DNA of 64,000 nt from Mycobacterium sp. 1164985.4. GTDB lineage: Bacteria; Actinomycetota; Actinomycetes; Mycobacteriales; Mycobacteriaceae. The notes below the pieces were generated by a model. It made no database searches, was not told the DNA's origin, and worked only from the letters and a program-made list of their open reading frames with translations. This document shows positions 27,576 to 35,756 of the stretch, piece by piece. Position 1 is the first letter of the stretch. Each line of letters opens with the position of its first letter. The stretch spans positions 1 to 64,000 of the forward strand of contig NZ_LZMD01000074.1 of NCBI RefSeq assembly GCF_001668575.1, read 5' to 3'. A program made the translations under genes and the position numbers.

Positions 27576-29158
27576 GCGGCCGCCTCCTGCAGGATGAGGA
27601 TATTGCGGACGAGGTTGTCGACATCGGGTGTGCCGAGTCCCGTCACGAGGTCGTAGCCGGGCGTGGCGTCGGCGACGACGTTGCCGCCGAGCGTCACATC
27701 GCGGAAGGCGGGCAGCGGGGCGCCTTGCGCGATCCGGTACAGCAGCGGGTTCAGGTCGCCGAGCGGGCGTCCACCGTTGGCGAGCAGATACTGGTTCATC
27801 ACCGCGGCCAGGCCCGCCCAGATCGGTGCGGCCTGCGAGGTGCCGCCGCCGACCAACGGCGTCTGCGCAAAGACGATGCGCACACCGGTGAACGGGTCGG
27901 CAACCGCCGCCACGTCAGGGGTCAGCCGCCGGCCGGCGTCGCGGTCGGGCAGCGCACCGCGCTGCCAGTCCGGACGGTCGAACACCGCCGAAACGCCGCC
28001 GCCGGTGCCGACCGTCAGCGGAACGTCGAACCACGCCTGCTCGGACAGCCACCGGCCCTCGCCGTCCGTAGACAGGGTGGTGCCGCCGACGCCGGTCATC
28101 TCCGGGAGTGAGGCGATCGAATCCAGTCCGATGTCGTTCTCACCCGGCGGCGAGGACCAGTCGTCGCCGCCCCTGCATTCGAGGCCCGCGAGGTCGCCGC
28201 TGGCGTTGAACGCCGACGTGCCGTGCGACTGCGCGGTGGCGAGTGCCGATCGCACGGGGGCGAGGTCGGCCGCGGTGATGAGCCGGTCGCATCCCCAGCC
28301 GATCGAGAAGCTCCACACCGCGCCGGGAAAGCGCCGGTCGGTGTCCTCGAGCAGCCGGCCGATCCGCTCGAAGGCACCGTCGGCGGTGATCGTCGGCATG
28401 GCGCTGACCACGACCTTGCGCGCATCGGGGGCGACGGCGTGCGCCACCTCGAGGTCCATCGTCGTTTCTCCGCGCGGCTCGTCGAGTTCACCGACCACCT
28501 CGGGGGTGAAGCGGGGCAGGTCGTAGGTATCTGCGAAGGTGTCGAGATCGGCCTGTGCGAAGCCGTCGAACGCGAAGAACACGATCGTGGTGCCCTTGCC
28601 GGTGTAGCCGTCGGCGGCCAGCGGCGCGGCGTTGTAGGTGGTGAGCAAGGCCTGCGGGGTCAGCCCTTTGTCCGGTACGTCGAGGGGCAGCGGCGGAGTG
28701 TGCGACGTGTGGTGCGGGATGTAGCCGAGGATCCGGCCGACCTGAGAAACCTCGTCGCGCAGCACATCCGGGACGACCGGCTGCTGCGGAGACGCGTAGA
28801 AGACCTGGCCGCGGCGCCCGCGATAGTCGCGCACCTCGACGCCGAACGCCGCGGCGACGGATGCCGCGGCCCCTTCCACCACGGCCCATCGGTGTCCCGG
28901 TCGCCAGCGGACGGAGAGGCCGCGGTCGCCCGCCCAGGCGAACACGGCGCTCGGACGACTATCGTCGCGCAGCGCCATCGTCAGCTGGACCCCGTCGTCC
29001 CGGGAAGGCCCGAGGTCGGCCGAACTCGCCAACAGGTAGGAGTACGGACCGGCGATGACCTCGCCGCCGTGTCGCGCGGATGCGGGGCGCAGATCGGAGA
29101 CGAGAACGAATACGCCCGCCACGATCAGCACCAGCACGCCGAGATGCCGCGCTCCCAC
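27572..29158 (-). CDS. Exported serine-carboxyl peptidase, S53 (sedolisin) family
   Basis: 528 residues: an N-terminal signal or anchor helix, a Pro_kuma-like prodomain (about 30-160) and the catalytic domain. The S53 catalytic set is visible: Glu and Asp in GETTMDLEVAHAVAP, the oxyanion Asp in FNASGDLAG, and the nucleophile Ser in GGGTSQAAPIWAG. The C-terminal calcium-site region YDLVTGLGTPD is also present. Sedolisins are acid proteases that mature by prodomain cleavage. The protein starts at GTG 29158 with weak ribosome signal. It is the first gene of a three-gene coupled operon, so its substrate or regulator may be the two membrane proteins encoded after it. Confidence 0.9.
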   Translation of the reverse strand: MGARHLGVLVLIVAGVFVLVSDLRPASARHGGEVIAGPYSYLLASSADLGPSRDDGVQLTMALRDDSRPSAVFAWAGDRGLSVRWRPGHRWAVVEGAAASVAAAFGVEVRDYRGRRGQVFYASPQQPVVPDVLRDEVSQVGRILGYIPHHTSHTPPLPLDVPDKGLTPQALLTTYNAAPLAADGYTGKGTTIVFFAFDGFAQADLDTFADTYDLPRFTPEVVGELDEPRGETTMDLEVAHAVAPDARKVVVSAMPTITADGAFERIGRLLEDTDRRFPGAVWSFSIGWGCDRLITAADLAPVRSALATAQSHGTSAFNASGDLAGLECRGGDDWSSPPGENDIGLDSIASLPEMTGVGGTTLSTDGEGRWLSEQAWFDVPLTVGTGGGVSAVFDRPDWQRGALPDRDAGRRLTPDVAAVADPFTGVRIVFAQTPLVGGGTSQAAPIWAGLAAVMNQYLLANGGRPLGDLNPLLYRIAQGAPLPAFRDVTLGGNVVADATPGYDLVTGLGTPDVDNLVRNILILQEAAA

Positions 29159-29197
29159 GGACGCCAGCGTATTTCCCAGCCCGGGCCGGTGAGGTCG

Positions 29198-29476
29198 TTA
29201 GTGGTCGCCCGGGACCGCCGTCGGCGCGGGCGGGGCGATCACCGACGGCGAGAACGGATTGGGTCCGGGAGAGATTCGCGGCGCCTTGTCGGTCGGCTCG
29301 ACGGGCGGGGGCGGCGGCGCCGGCTCGGTGGTCGTGGTGGTCGTAGTGGTCGTCGTGGTGGTCTCCTCCGGCGCCTTCTCCTCGCTGGAGCAGGAGGCGC
29401 TGAACATGACCATCGCGATCGTGGCGGCACCACCCGCGACGGCGGCGACGCGACGACCGAACCGAGCTGAGCTCAT
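29198..29476 (-). CDS. Small lipoprotein with poly-Thr and poly-Pro tracts
   Basis: 92 residues. Signal peptide with lipobox FSASC (Cys29), then an acidic stretch, a run of 12 Thr, a Pro run and a Pro/Ser-rich end. It has no folded domain. The Thr run is encoded by mixed ACC/ACG codons, so it is not a simple DNA slippage tract. It may serve as a cell-wall spacer or be O-glycosylated, as Thr/Pro-rich mycobacterial lipoproteins often are. It lies 39 bp upstream of the S53 protease gene on the same strand and may belong to that transcript. Confidence 0.75.
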   Translation of the reverse strand: MSSARFGRRVAAVAGGAATIAMVMFSASCSSEEKAPEETTTTTTTTTTTTEPAPPPPPVEPTDKAPRISPGPNPFSPSVIAPPAPTAVPGDH

Positions 29477-29601
29477 GACGTGAGTCCTAACTGTCCCGAC
29501 CTGTGCCGGGATATTTCAAGATCACCCCCGACGTCGGAACTCTATCCGAAGTTCGGGACCGTCGCTCAGTTCGATTCTGCAGCCAGAAGCCTTCGGCGGC
29601 G

Positions 29602-29961
29602 CTAGGAGCCGGACTTCAGCGCGCCCAGCGCCTCGGCCAGCGTCGGGTAGAGCGAGAACACCTGGTCGAGCCCGGTCAGCTGGATCGGCCTGCTGGTCGC
29701 GGGCCCGTCGGCAACGACGGCGAAGCGGGCGGACTTGCTCACGGTCTCGTGCGTCGCGACCAGCGCCTGCAGTCCCGCGGACGCGAGGAAGTCCACCGCC
29801 AGCAGATCGACGACCAGCGCAGAGGGCTCCTGAGTCAGCGCCTGGGTGATCGCTGCCTGAAACGCCGGCACAGTGGCGAGGTCGACGTCACCGCCGACCG
29901 TCAACACAGCGATTCCGTCGTCGTGGGAGATCGACGTGGTTATCGGGTCATTACGTGACAA
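29602..29961 (-). CDS. Anti-sigma-factor antagonist, STAS domain (first)
   Basis: 119 residues from TTG 29961, chosen because GGAGGA lies 7 nt upstream; a longer ATG frame to 30000 has no ribosome site. The single STAS domain has the phospho-acceptor motif DFLASAGLQALV. Such proteins bind and sequester anti-sigma kinases in partner-switching networks controlling SigF-type factors. It is divergent from the PAS/PP2C/HATPase gene, whose product could phosphorylate or dephosphorylate it. Confidence 0.88.
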   Translation of the reverse strand: MSRNDPITTSISHDDGIAVLTVGGDVDLATVPAFQAAITQALTQEPSALVVDLLAVDFLASAGLQALVATHETVSKSARFAVVADGPATSRPIQLTGLDQVFSLYPTLAEALGALKSGS

Positions 29962-30145
29962 CGGTGGGTCCTCCGGTCGGCGCCGCCACCACGACGGCAA
30001 TGGGGCGAGCTTAACCCCTCGCCTCCTGCGGTAGATCAGTGCTTCGGCGGATCATGGTGCTCCGGGCAGGCTAATGTCGAGGAAGACTTGTGCGCTCGGC
30101 GATTGCACTGTGAGCGCGACGCTGGGAGGGCCGACTGCCTCGAAC

Positions 30146-32113
30146 ATGACCGACCCCGTGGACTTCTACCAACGCTACGAACGAGAACGAGCGCGCGCCG
30201 ACGATCTCGCCGATCGCGACGTTTTCCGCAGCGCGTTGGTCAATTCGCTGCAAGAAGGCTTCTTCGTCACCGACGCCACCGGCAGTGTGGTCGAGATCAA
30301 CGACGCTTTCGAAGAGATCACCGGATACGGGCAAGGCGGCCTGCCGTATCCGATGCCCCACCCTTGGGCTGTCGACGCAGTGGCCGCGGACGAGCGCAGG
30401 GCCGCACTGATCCGCGACGGCAGCCTGATCGCCGAGACCAGGATCCGGCACCGCGACGGCCGGTTGCGGTGGGTCGCGATCAGCGTCAACGCGGTGCCGG
30501 ATCACCAATCGCGGCGCGGTCTCTACGTGGGCACCATCCGGGACGTCACGGCGCCGCGCGCCGCCGCGGAACGCGACCGGGCGATGGCGCGGTTGGCGAC
30601 GGCCGTGAGCGTCGCCAAGAACGTCGACGAGGTGTTGGCCATAACGCTCGCGCAATGCCGCATACCGCTGGACGCACAGCGGCTGATCGCGGTCACGTGG
30701 CCGAAGGCCGACGGCGAGGAGCCCACGGTGCGGGTCGCCGGCGAACCCGGGGTCAGCTCGTGGAGGGACCTCGACGAGGACTGGCGCCGCACGTTCGAGG
30801 ACGCCCGCACGTGGATCCCGCTGACCGTGACTCCGGTCGGCGCGGCGCCCAGCGCGGGCACTACGCGAGGGTTCGTCGCGGTCCTCTCCGGTGCGCGCGA
30901 CGTGGTGCTCTGCCTCGAGCACCGCATTCCGCGAGTCGTCAGCGCCGAGGACCGACGGCTGGTTTCGGCGCTCGTCGGCCACCTCAGTTCGGCCATGCAG
31001 CATGTCCGGCAGTTCGAGAGCGCCAGGGAGACGTCGCTGACGCTGCAGCGGTCGCTGCTGGCGCCGATGGACCTGCCGCCCGGGTTCGCCGTCCGCTACG
31101 AGCCGGCCGTGCATCCGTTGGAGATCGGCGGCGACTTCTACGACGTGCTTCCCGTCGGCGACGGCCGGATCGCGATCGTGGTCGGGGACTGCGTCGGCCG
31201 TGGGCTGTCGGCCGCCGCCGTGATGGGGCAATTGCGTGCGTCGACGCGCGCCCTGCTGCTGACCGGGGCGCAACCGTCGGCGGTGCTCGAGCATCTCGAC
31301 TCGGTCGCGGAGTTCATTCCGGACGCGTACTGCACCACCGTGTTCGTCGCGATCGTCGACACCGTGGCCGCGACCGTGGAGTACAGCAGCGCCGGGCACG
31401 TGCCGCCGGTGCTGGTGTCCGACGCCGCCCCGCCACAACTGCTCGACAAGGCTTGTTCGGTCCCGCTCGCGGTCCGGCACCCTGCGCCCCGCCCGCAGAC
31501 GGCGCACCCGTTGTTCCCGGGTTCCACGCTGATGCTCTACACCGACGGCTTGGTCGAACGCCGCGACCGGCCGATCGACAATCAGATTGCCCGGATGTCC
31601 GCCGTGCTGGCCGACACCGCGAACCTGCCGATCGAGGACGTCGCCGACGCGGTGCTCGGCAGGCTCGCCCCCGACAGCGGATACGACGACGACGTGGCGA
31701 TCGTGATCTACCGGACCCCGAGGGCGTCCCTCGTCATCGACGACACCGCCACCGCGCCGAAGCTGACCGAGATCCGCCACAGGCTCGCGGCCTGGCTCGC
31801 AGCCAACGGCGCCTCCGAATCGACGGTGTCGGATCTCATCCTCGTCGTCAACGAGGCCTGCTCGAACTGCGTCGAGCACGCCTACCGCGGGTGTGAACCC
31901 GGGCGCATGCGCGTCGAGGCGGAGATCCACGACGCCGCACTTCACGTGCGCGTCAGCGACTTCGGGTCGTGGAAGGCGCCGCCTTCCGATCCCGGGACCC
32001 GTGGCCGCGGCCTGCTGTTGATGCGCGCCGTCAGCGATCAGGTGGATCTCGACGGCACCTCGGCCGGCACTACCGTAGATATGACGTTTCAGTTACCGGA
32101 GATTCGCGTTTGA
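30146..32113 (+). CDS. PAS-PP2C phosphatase-HATPase multidomain stress regulator
   Basis: About 655 residues. A PAS domain (about 15-140, EGFFVTDATGSVVEIND) is followed by a GAF-like region (about 150-300), a SpoIIE/PP2C phosphatase domain (IGGDFYDVLPV, VGDCVGRGLSAAAVMGQLR, the YSSAGH element) and a C-terminal GHKL ATPase (LILVVNEACSNCVEHAY, RGRGLLLMRAV). It resembles Rv1364c of tuberculosis, which fuses the same set with a STAS domain; here the STAS domain is separate, 200 bp downstream. It should dephosphorylate STAS proteins and act as an anti-sigma kinase. The ATG with GGGAGG upstream was preferred. In-frame ATG 30074 and GTG 30110 are alternatives. Confidence 0.9.
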   Translation: MTDPVDFYQRYERERARADDLADRDVFRSALVNSLQEGFFVTDATGSVVEINDAFEEITGYGQGGLPYPMPHPWAVDAVAADERRAALIRDGSLIAETRIRHRDGRLRWVAISVNAVPDHQSRRGLYVGTIRDVTAPRAAAERDRAMARLATAVSVAKNVDEVLAITLAQCRIPLDAQRLIAVTWPKADGEEPTVRVAGEPGVSSWRDLDEDWRRTFEDARTWIPLTVTPVGAAPSAGTTRGFVAVLSGARDVVLCLEHRIPRVVSAEDRRLVSALVGHLSSAMQHVRQFESARETSLTLQRSLLAPMDLPPGFAVRYEPAVHPLEIGGDFYDVLPVGDGRIAIVVGDCVGRGLSAAAVMGQLRASTRALLLTGAQPSAVLEHLDSVAEFIPDAYCTTVFVAIVDTVAATVEYSSAGHVPPVLVSDAAPPQLLDKACSVPLAVRHPAPRPQTAHPLFPGSTLMLYTDGLVERRDRPIDNQIARMSAVLADTANLPIEDVADAVLGRLAPDSGYDDDVAIVIYRTPRASLVIDDTATAPKLTEIRHRLAAWLAANGASESTVSDLILVVNEACSNCVEHAYRGCEPGRMRVEAEIHDAALHVRVSDFGSWKAPPSDPGTRGRGLLLMRAVSDQVDLDGTSAGTTVDMTFQLPEIRV

Positions 32114-32314
32114 ACCAGCTCTGCCTGCCTCGACAGCGTCATCGTGGTATTACAAATATTGATAAAGAACGTCTGTCAGGAAGAGGCAGCGATGCGGACT
32201 GTGTGGCATGCACGGGGGCGGTGGGGCCCCTAAGACTTCGGGAGGTTCTGTGAACGGATTCGCTCACATTGCCGCCCACTGCTGCACGTTATTGACGGTG
32301 GGGGCCGGAAAGTC

Positions 32315-32626
32315 GTGATCCGCAACCAGTTCCGGTTCGAGCCCGGGAGCAACGGAGTGTCTCCGGTCGTCACCGCCGTCGGTGAGATCGATTTGGCGAA
32401 CGTCGACGAGTTCAGCGCGGCGTTGGCGCGCGCGGCGGCGGACAACTCTTCGATCACCGTCGACCTCACCGGAGTGACGTACTGCGACAGCGCCGCCCTT
32501 CGTGAGCTGTTCTCCGTCGCGGCGAACGCCAAGCTCGACCTCGTGGTACCCGCGGACGGCCCCATCACCACGCTGCTCGGCATCTCCGGCCTCGACAAGG
32601 TCGCGACGGTCACCGTCGTCGACTGA
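32315..32626 (+). CDS. Anti-sigma-factor antagonist, STAS domain (second)
   Basis: 103 residues from GTG 32315. The STAS domain carries the phosphorylatable Ser in YCDSAALRELF. It differs clearly from the first STAS protein, which is encoded divergently. It is probably a partner of the PP2C/HATPase protein encoded upstream, so that signal-dependent dephosphorylation lets it release a sigma factor from its anti-sigma. The 200-bp gap before it holds no gene I can support. The ANTAR gene follows after 10 bp. Confidence 0.88.
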   Translation: MIRNQFRFEPGSNGVSPVVTAVGEIDLANVDEFSAALARAAADNSSITVDLTGVTYCDSAALRELFSVAANAKLDLVVPADGPITTLLGISGLDKVATVTVVD

Positions 32627-32636
32627 GCGGATTGTC

Positions 32637-33446
32637 GTGCCAGCACCCAGCTTTCAGCCTCGCCAACACCCGGAGCTGATCACGCTGTTGCACAGGATTC
32701 TCGAACGGTGGCAGGCCGATACCCCGAATGTTCTGGGTGTGGCGGCCACCGTGCACGACAAGCGGTTCAACGAGGATCCGTCCACGCTCGCCGCTCTCGG
32801 CATCGAACACGAGATGGTCGCCGCACAACTGTCCGGCATGGGCGGCCCGGTCGCCGACGCACTGACCCACCAGGTGCCGGTGTTGAGCCTCGACCTGTGG
32901 ACCGACGAACGCTGGCCCGACCTCACCTTCGACGCTGCGTCGGAGTTCGCGAGCGGGATCGCCACCGACTTGAAGGCCGTCCACGGGGCGGCGGCGGTGC
33001 CGGGGTTCTGGCGCGACGACGCCGCGATCGTGTTGTCCTGCACGCTGTCCGAGCCCGCATCCGCCGTCACGGTGACCACGCTGATCGCCTACGAACAACT
33101 CGTCTCGGCCGCTTTGGTCACGACCGCGGCGCAGAACGAGGCCGCGTTCGAGGATCTGCTGGCCGCACTGCAGTCGCGCGGCGCCATCGAACAGGCCAAG
33201 GGCGCGTTGATGGGGTTGGTCGGGTGCGACGCCGAACAGGCGTGGAGCATGTTGCGCCGGGCGAGCCAGGAGTTCAACGTCAAGCTTCGCGAGTTGGCGG
33301 TGGCGCTGCTGGAGCACATCAGCGGTTCTCCGGCCCAGCAGCCGGGGATCGCCGAACCGATCGCCCCACATCAGGCGGCACGCGACGCCGCGAGACTGCT
33401 GTGGACGGCTATGGCTCGGGATCGGCGGGGATCCGAGAACGCGTAG
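32637..33446 (+). CDS. GAF-like and ANTAR-domain antiterminator
   Basis: 269 residues from GTG 32637, 10 bp after the second STAS gene. The first 165 residues are a sensor-like domain of GAF/STAS type (ITLLHRILERWQADTPNVLG, AAAVPGFWRDDAAIVLS). The C-terminal part is an ANTAR domain: LLAALQSRGAIEQAKGALMGLVGCDAEQAWSMLRRAS, with the conserved Ala, Gly and Ala residues of the three-helix RNA-binding fold. ANTAR proteins bind paired stem-loops in mRNA and prevent termination. Its presence beside a partner-switching set links sigma regulation with RNA-level control. The frame upstream to 32502 overlaps the STAS gene and is not real. Confidence 0.9.
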   Translation: MPAPSFQPRQHPELITLLHRILERWQADTPNVLGVAATVHDKRFNEDPSTLAALGIEHEMVAAQLSGMGGPVADALTHQVPVLSLDLWTDERWPDLTFDAASEFASGIATDLKAVHGAAAVPGFWRDDAAIVLSCTLSEPASAVTVTTLIAYEQLVSAALVTTAAQNEAAFEDLLAALQSRGAIEQAKGALMGLVGCDAEQAWSMLRRASQEFNVKLRELAVALLEHISGSPAQQPGIAEPIAPHQAARDAARLLWTAMARDRRGSENA

Positions 33447-33463
33447 CGGGTTCCGGCGCGGGT

Positions 33464-34366
33464 TCAGGCCCCGCGCTTGAGCGCCGCCGCGGCCTCGGCC
33501 TCGAGTCGCTCTTCGAGCGCACCCTCGTCGCGGCCCAGTGCGACCGTGGCGGCCGCCATCGCGACGACGGCGGCCGTGATCGCGACGGCCTTCACGCCGC
33601 CGACGGTCAGGTGCTCGCCGAGGACCACCGCGCCCAAGATGACCGCAACCACGGGTTCGAGCACCAGCATGGTCGGCACCGATGTCTGCAGGGATCCGGC
33701 GTGGAATGCGGACTGCTGCAGGAACACCGCTAGGACGCCGAGGATGAGGAGCAGGTAGAGCGCCGGGGTGGTCAGCACCGTGCCGACGCCGCCGTTCGCG
33801 AGCAGGAATACAACGATCTTCGTCAGCAGCGCGACGACGCCGAACAGCAAGCCCACCGCGACGGCGAGCAGTACGGCGCGTTTCCATCCGCCACCGCGGA
33901 CGGCCAGGACCACGCAGGCCGTCACCGCGATCGTGCAGACGACGGCGACGAGCGCCGACAGCGGAACCGACGCCTCGTAGTCGCCCGGTTGGGTCTTGGC
34001 CAGCACCACGAACACCGCGAGCGCGGCGGTGAGCAGCAGCGCCCACATCCACTCGGCGCGGGTGACCCGGCGGTTGGCGAGGCGGGCGCTCAACGGAAGG
34101 GCGAACAGGAGAGCGGAGACGAGGATGGGCTGAACCAGCAGCAACGATCCCTTGACCAGCGCGAGGGCCTGGAAGCCGTAGCCCGCGAGTGCTGCGGCGG
34201 TACCGGCCCACCACAGCGGCCTGCGCAGCAGCGTCATCACCATCACGGTGCTGACGCCGTGCTCCTCGGGGACGTCCATGGTCGCGCGCTGACGAACCAC
34301 GATGCCGATCGCCAAGAAGCCCGCGGCGAGCAGGGCCAAGACGACGACCAGCCCTTGATCTAGCAC
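33464..34366 (-). CDS. DMT-superfamily (EamA-like) transporter
   Basis: 300 residues from GTG 34366 with about ten hydrophobic helices in two similar halves, typical of the drug/metabolite transporter superfamily. An internal repeat is visible (LVQPILVSALLFALPLSARL against MLVLEPVVAVILGAVVLGEHL). A basic and acidic C-terminal tail ends in KRGA. No substrate is indicated. A longer frame to 35077 runs through unrelated sequence. Convergent with the ANTAR gene, with a GC-rich 17-bp gap. Confidence 0.85.
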   Translation of the reverse strand: MLDQGLVVVLALLAAGFLAIGIVVRQRATMDVPEEHGVSTVMVMTLLRRPLWWAGTAAALAGYGFQALALVKGSLLLVQPILVSALLFALPLSARLANRRVTRAEWMWALLLTAALAVFVVLAKTQPGDYEASVPLSALVAVVCTIAVTACVVLAVRGGGWKRAVLLAVAVGLLFGVVALLTKIVVFLLANGGVGTVLTTPALYLLLILGVLAVFLQQSAFHAGSLQTSVPTMLVLEPVVAVILGAVVLGEHLTVGGVKAVAITAAVVAMAAATVALGRDEGALEERLEAEAAAALKRGA

Positions 34367-34513
34367 GACTGGCCTACCAAAGCGTTTCGCTCCTCTCCGG
34401 CCATGGCGCGCACATCGGACAAGCACAACATATGGAACGTGAGCCTGCGCGACGGGCTCGGCGGTGGCCGTTGCGAGGTTTGGTGCCCGGCCTATTGGGG
34501 CATCAAACCGATC

Positions 34514-34864
34514 ATGAATCTGCGACGTGTGATTGTGCTGGTCGGTGCGGTGGTCCTTCTCGTCGGGGTCATCGCTCTGCTGGTTCCGGTGTCTATCGCC
34601 GGACCGGACGGGCAGAAGATCTCGTGCGGCAATGCCATTGCCGCCGACGACTCCGCGGCCAGCCAGGCCAATGCCAACGATCCGAATCAGTTGAAGAACC
34701 TGCCGATCATCGACGAGCTGACCGAGGATCCGCCGGACTACGTCGCGCAGTGCCATTCGGCGGTGGGCGACCGCCGCACGTGGGCGATTCCCGTCGCGAT
34801 CGTGGGTCTCGTCGTGCTCGTCGGCGGCTTCCTGGTCGGCGGGCGTACCGCGCGGGCCGGCTGA
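34514..34864 (+). CDS. Two-span membrane protein with Cys-containing outer loop
   Basis: 116 residues from ATG 34514. A first transmembrane helix (MNLRRVIVLVGAVVLLVGV), an outer loop of about 60 residues with two Cys (ISCGNAI and AQCHSAV) that probably form a disulphide, and a second helix with a short basic tail (GGRTARAG). The longer frame from 34403 gives an N-terminus without family character. This Cys-loop type of two-helix protein is frequent in mycobacteria, but no function is known to me. Confidence 0.72.
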   Translation: MNLRRVIVLVGAVVLLVGVIALLVPVSIAGPDGQKISCGNAIAADDSAASQANANDPNQLKNLPIIDELTEDPPDYVAQCHSAVGDRRTWAIPVAIVGLVVLVGGFLVGGRTARAG

Positions 34865-34922
34865 CGCTGCTTTGCTCGCCGGCCGACGCGGAGACGGGCT
34901 CCGGGGCACCGGCCGGCGTGCG

Positions 34923-35198
34923 TTAGCTGGCCTCGCGCCCTCCGGCGACCACCCGCAGCGTCGGCGCCTCGTGCTCGGGAGCAATCCGGTCGTTGACCGT
35001 CGCGACGACGGTGTCGACGCGGTTGACCGCTCGGTCGCACAGACCGCGGACCTTGTCGCTGGCGGTGTCGACCTCATCGGCGGCGCTCAGTAGATAGGCC
35101 CGAACGTTGACGCGCAGTCGCTCGCCGGCGGAGCGCACGCGTCGGCGCAGACGATCGTCGATCTCGACCGTGATGTAGGGCATCACACGAAGCTTCAT
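34923..35198 (-). CDS. Small basic hypothetical protein
   Basis: 91 residues from ATG 35198; a second ATG five codons on (MPYITVEID) is equally plausible. Starts with a beta strand (ITVEIDDRLRRRVRSAGERL) that resembles ribbon-helix-helix or VapB-like antitoxin N-termini, followed by an amphipathic helix. The C-terminal 40 residues are another helical stretch. No partner toxin gene is adjacent. Function unknown. Confidence 0.65.
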   Translation of the reverse strand: MKLRVMPYITVEIDDRLRRRVRSAGERLRVNVRAYLLSAADEVDTASDKVRGLCDRAVNRVDTVVATVNDRIAPEHEAPTLRVVAGGREAS

Positions 35199-35242
35199 GG
35201 ACCCACCCTAGCTGCGGGCGCCGAGTCCCAGAGGGGTCCGCG

Positions 35243-35683
35243 CTACTGCTTCTTGGCGCTGGATGCCGCGTTGTTCGACGGCGCGCCGTTGGATGCCTCG
35301 TTGTTCGACGACGCGGCCTGCTTGGCTTCCTCGACCGCCGCGCGGCCCTCCGGACTGGCGGCGGAATTACCGGGGCTCTTCGCCGTCGCGACCTTGGCGT
35401 TGCAATTCAGGTCGAGCAGCATCGCGTTCGTGACCGGCGTGAATGAGTCACCCTTGACCCACGGCGCCGTCTGGGAGTGAGTCACGATGCACTCGTCCTG
35501 CGGCAGCGTGTCTCCCGATCTGGTTGACACGACGGCTGTTTTACCCGCGTCGCTGATTTGGCCCGCGGCATCGCCGTAGGTCTCCCCTGAGTAGTCATCG
35601 GCACGAGCCCCGCCTGCGCCAAGCACCACGATGCCCAATACGGCGGCCAGGACCGCGACCGTGTGGAGGCGGAACCTCGTCAT
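35243..35683 (-). CDS. Secreted protein with disordered Ala/Ser/Asn tail
   Basis: 146 residues. A signal peptide is clear (MTRFRLHTVAVLAAVLGIVVLGAGG, cleavage near ARA-DD). The mature N-terminal domain of about 85 residues contains two Cys (DECIVTHS and LDLNCNAK). It then turns into a low-complexity Ala/Ser/Asn/Lys tail ending AKKQ. The folded part resembles other short secreted proteins of mycobacteria without known function. It is 45 bp upstream of the small basic protein gene on the same strand. Confidence 0.78.
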   Translation of the reverse strand: MTRFRLHTVAVLAAVLGIVVLGAGGARADDYSGETYGDAAGQISDAGKTAVVSTRSGDTLPQDECIVTHSQTAPWVKGDSFTPVTNAMLLDLNCNAKVATAKSPGNSAASPEGRAAVEEAKQAASSNNEASNGAPSNNAASSAKKQ

Positions 35684-35756
35684 GCACAGGCAATGTAGGA
35701 CACCGAACTGCCACGGTCCTGGGAGAACGGTTTGAGTCTGCTCGCAAATTCTGCGA

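Noticed and set aside
32333..32352. GGTTCGAGCC resembling a tRNA T-loop
   Set aside because: No acceptor stem or cloverleaf could be formed, and it lies in the STAS gene.
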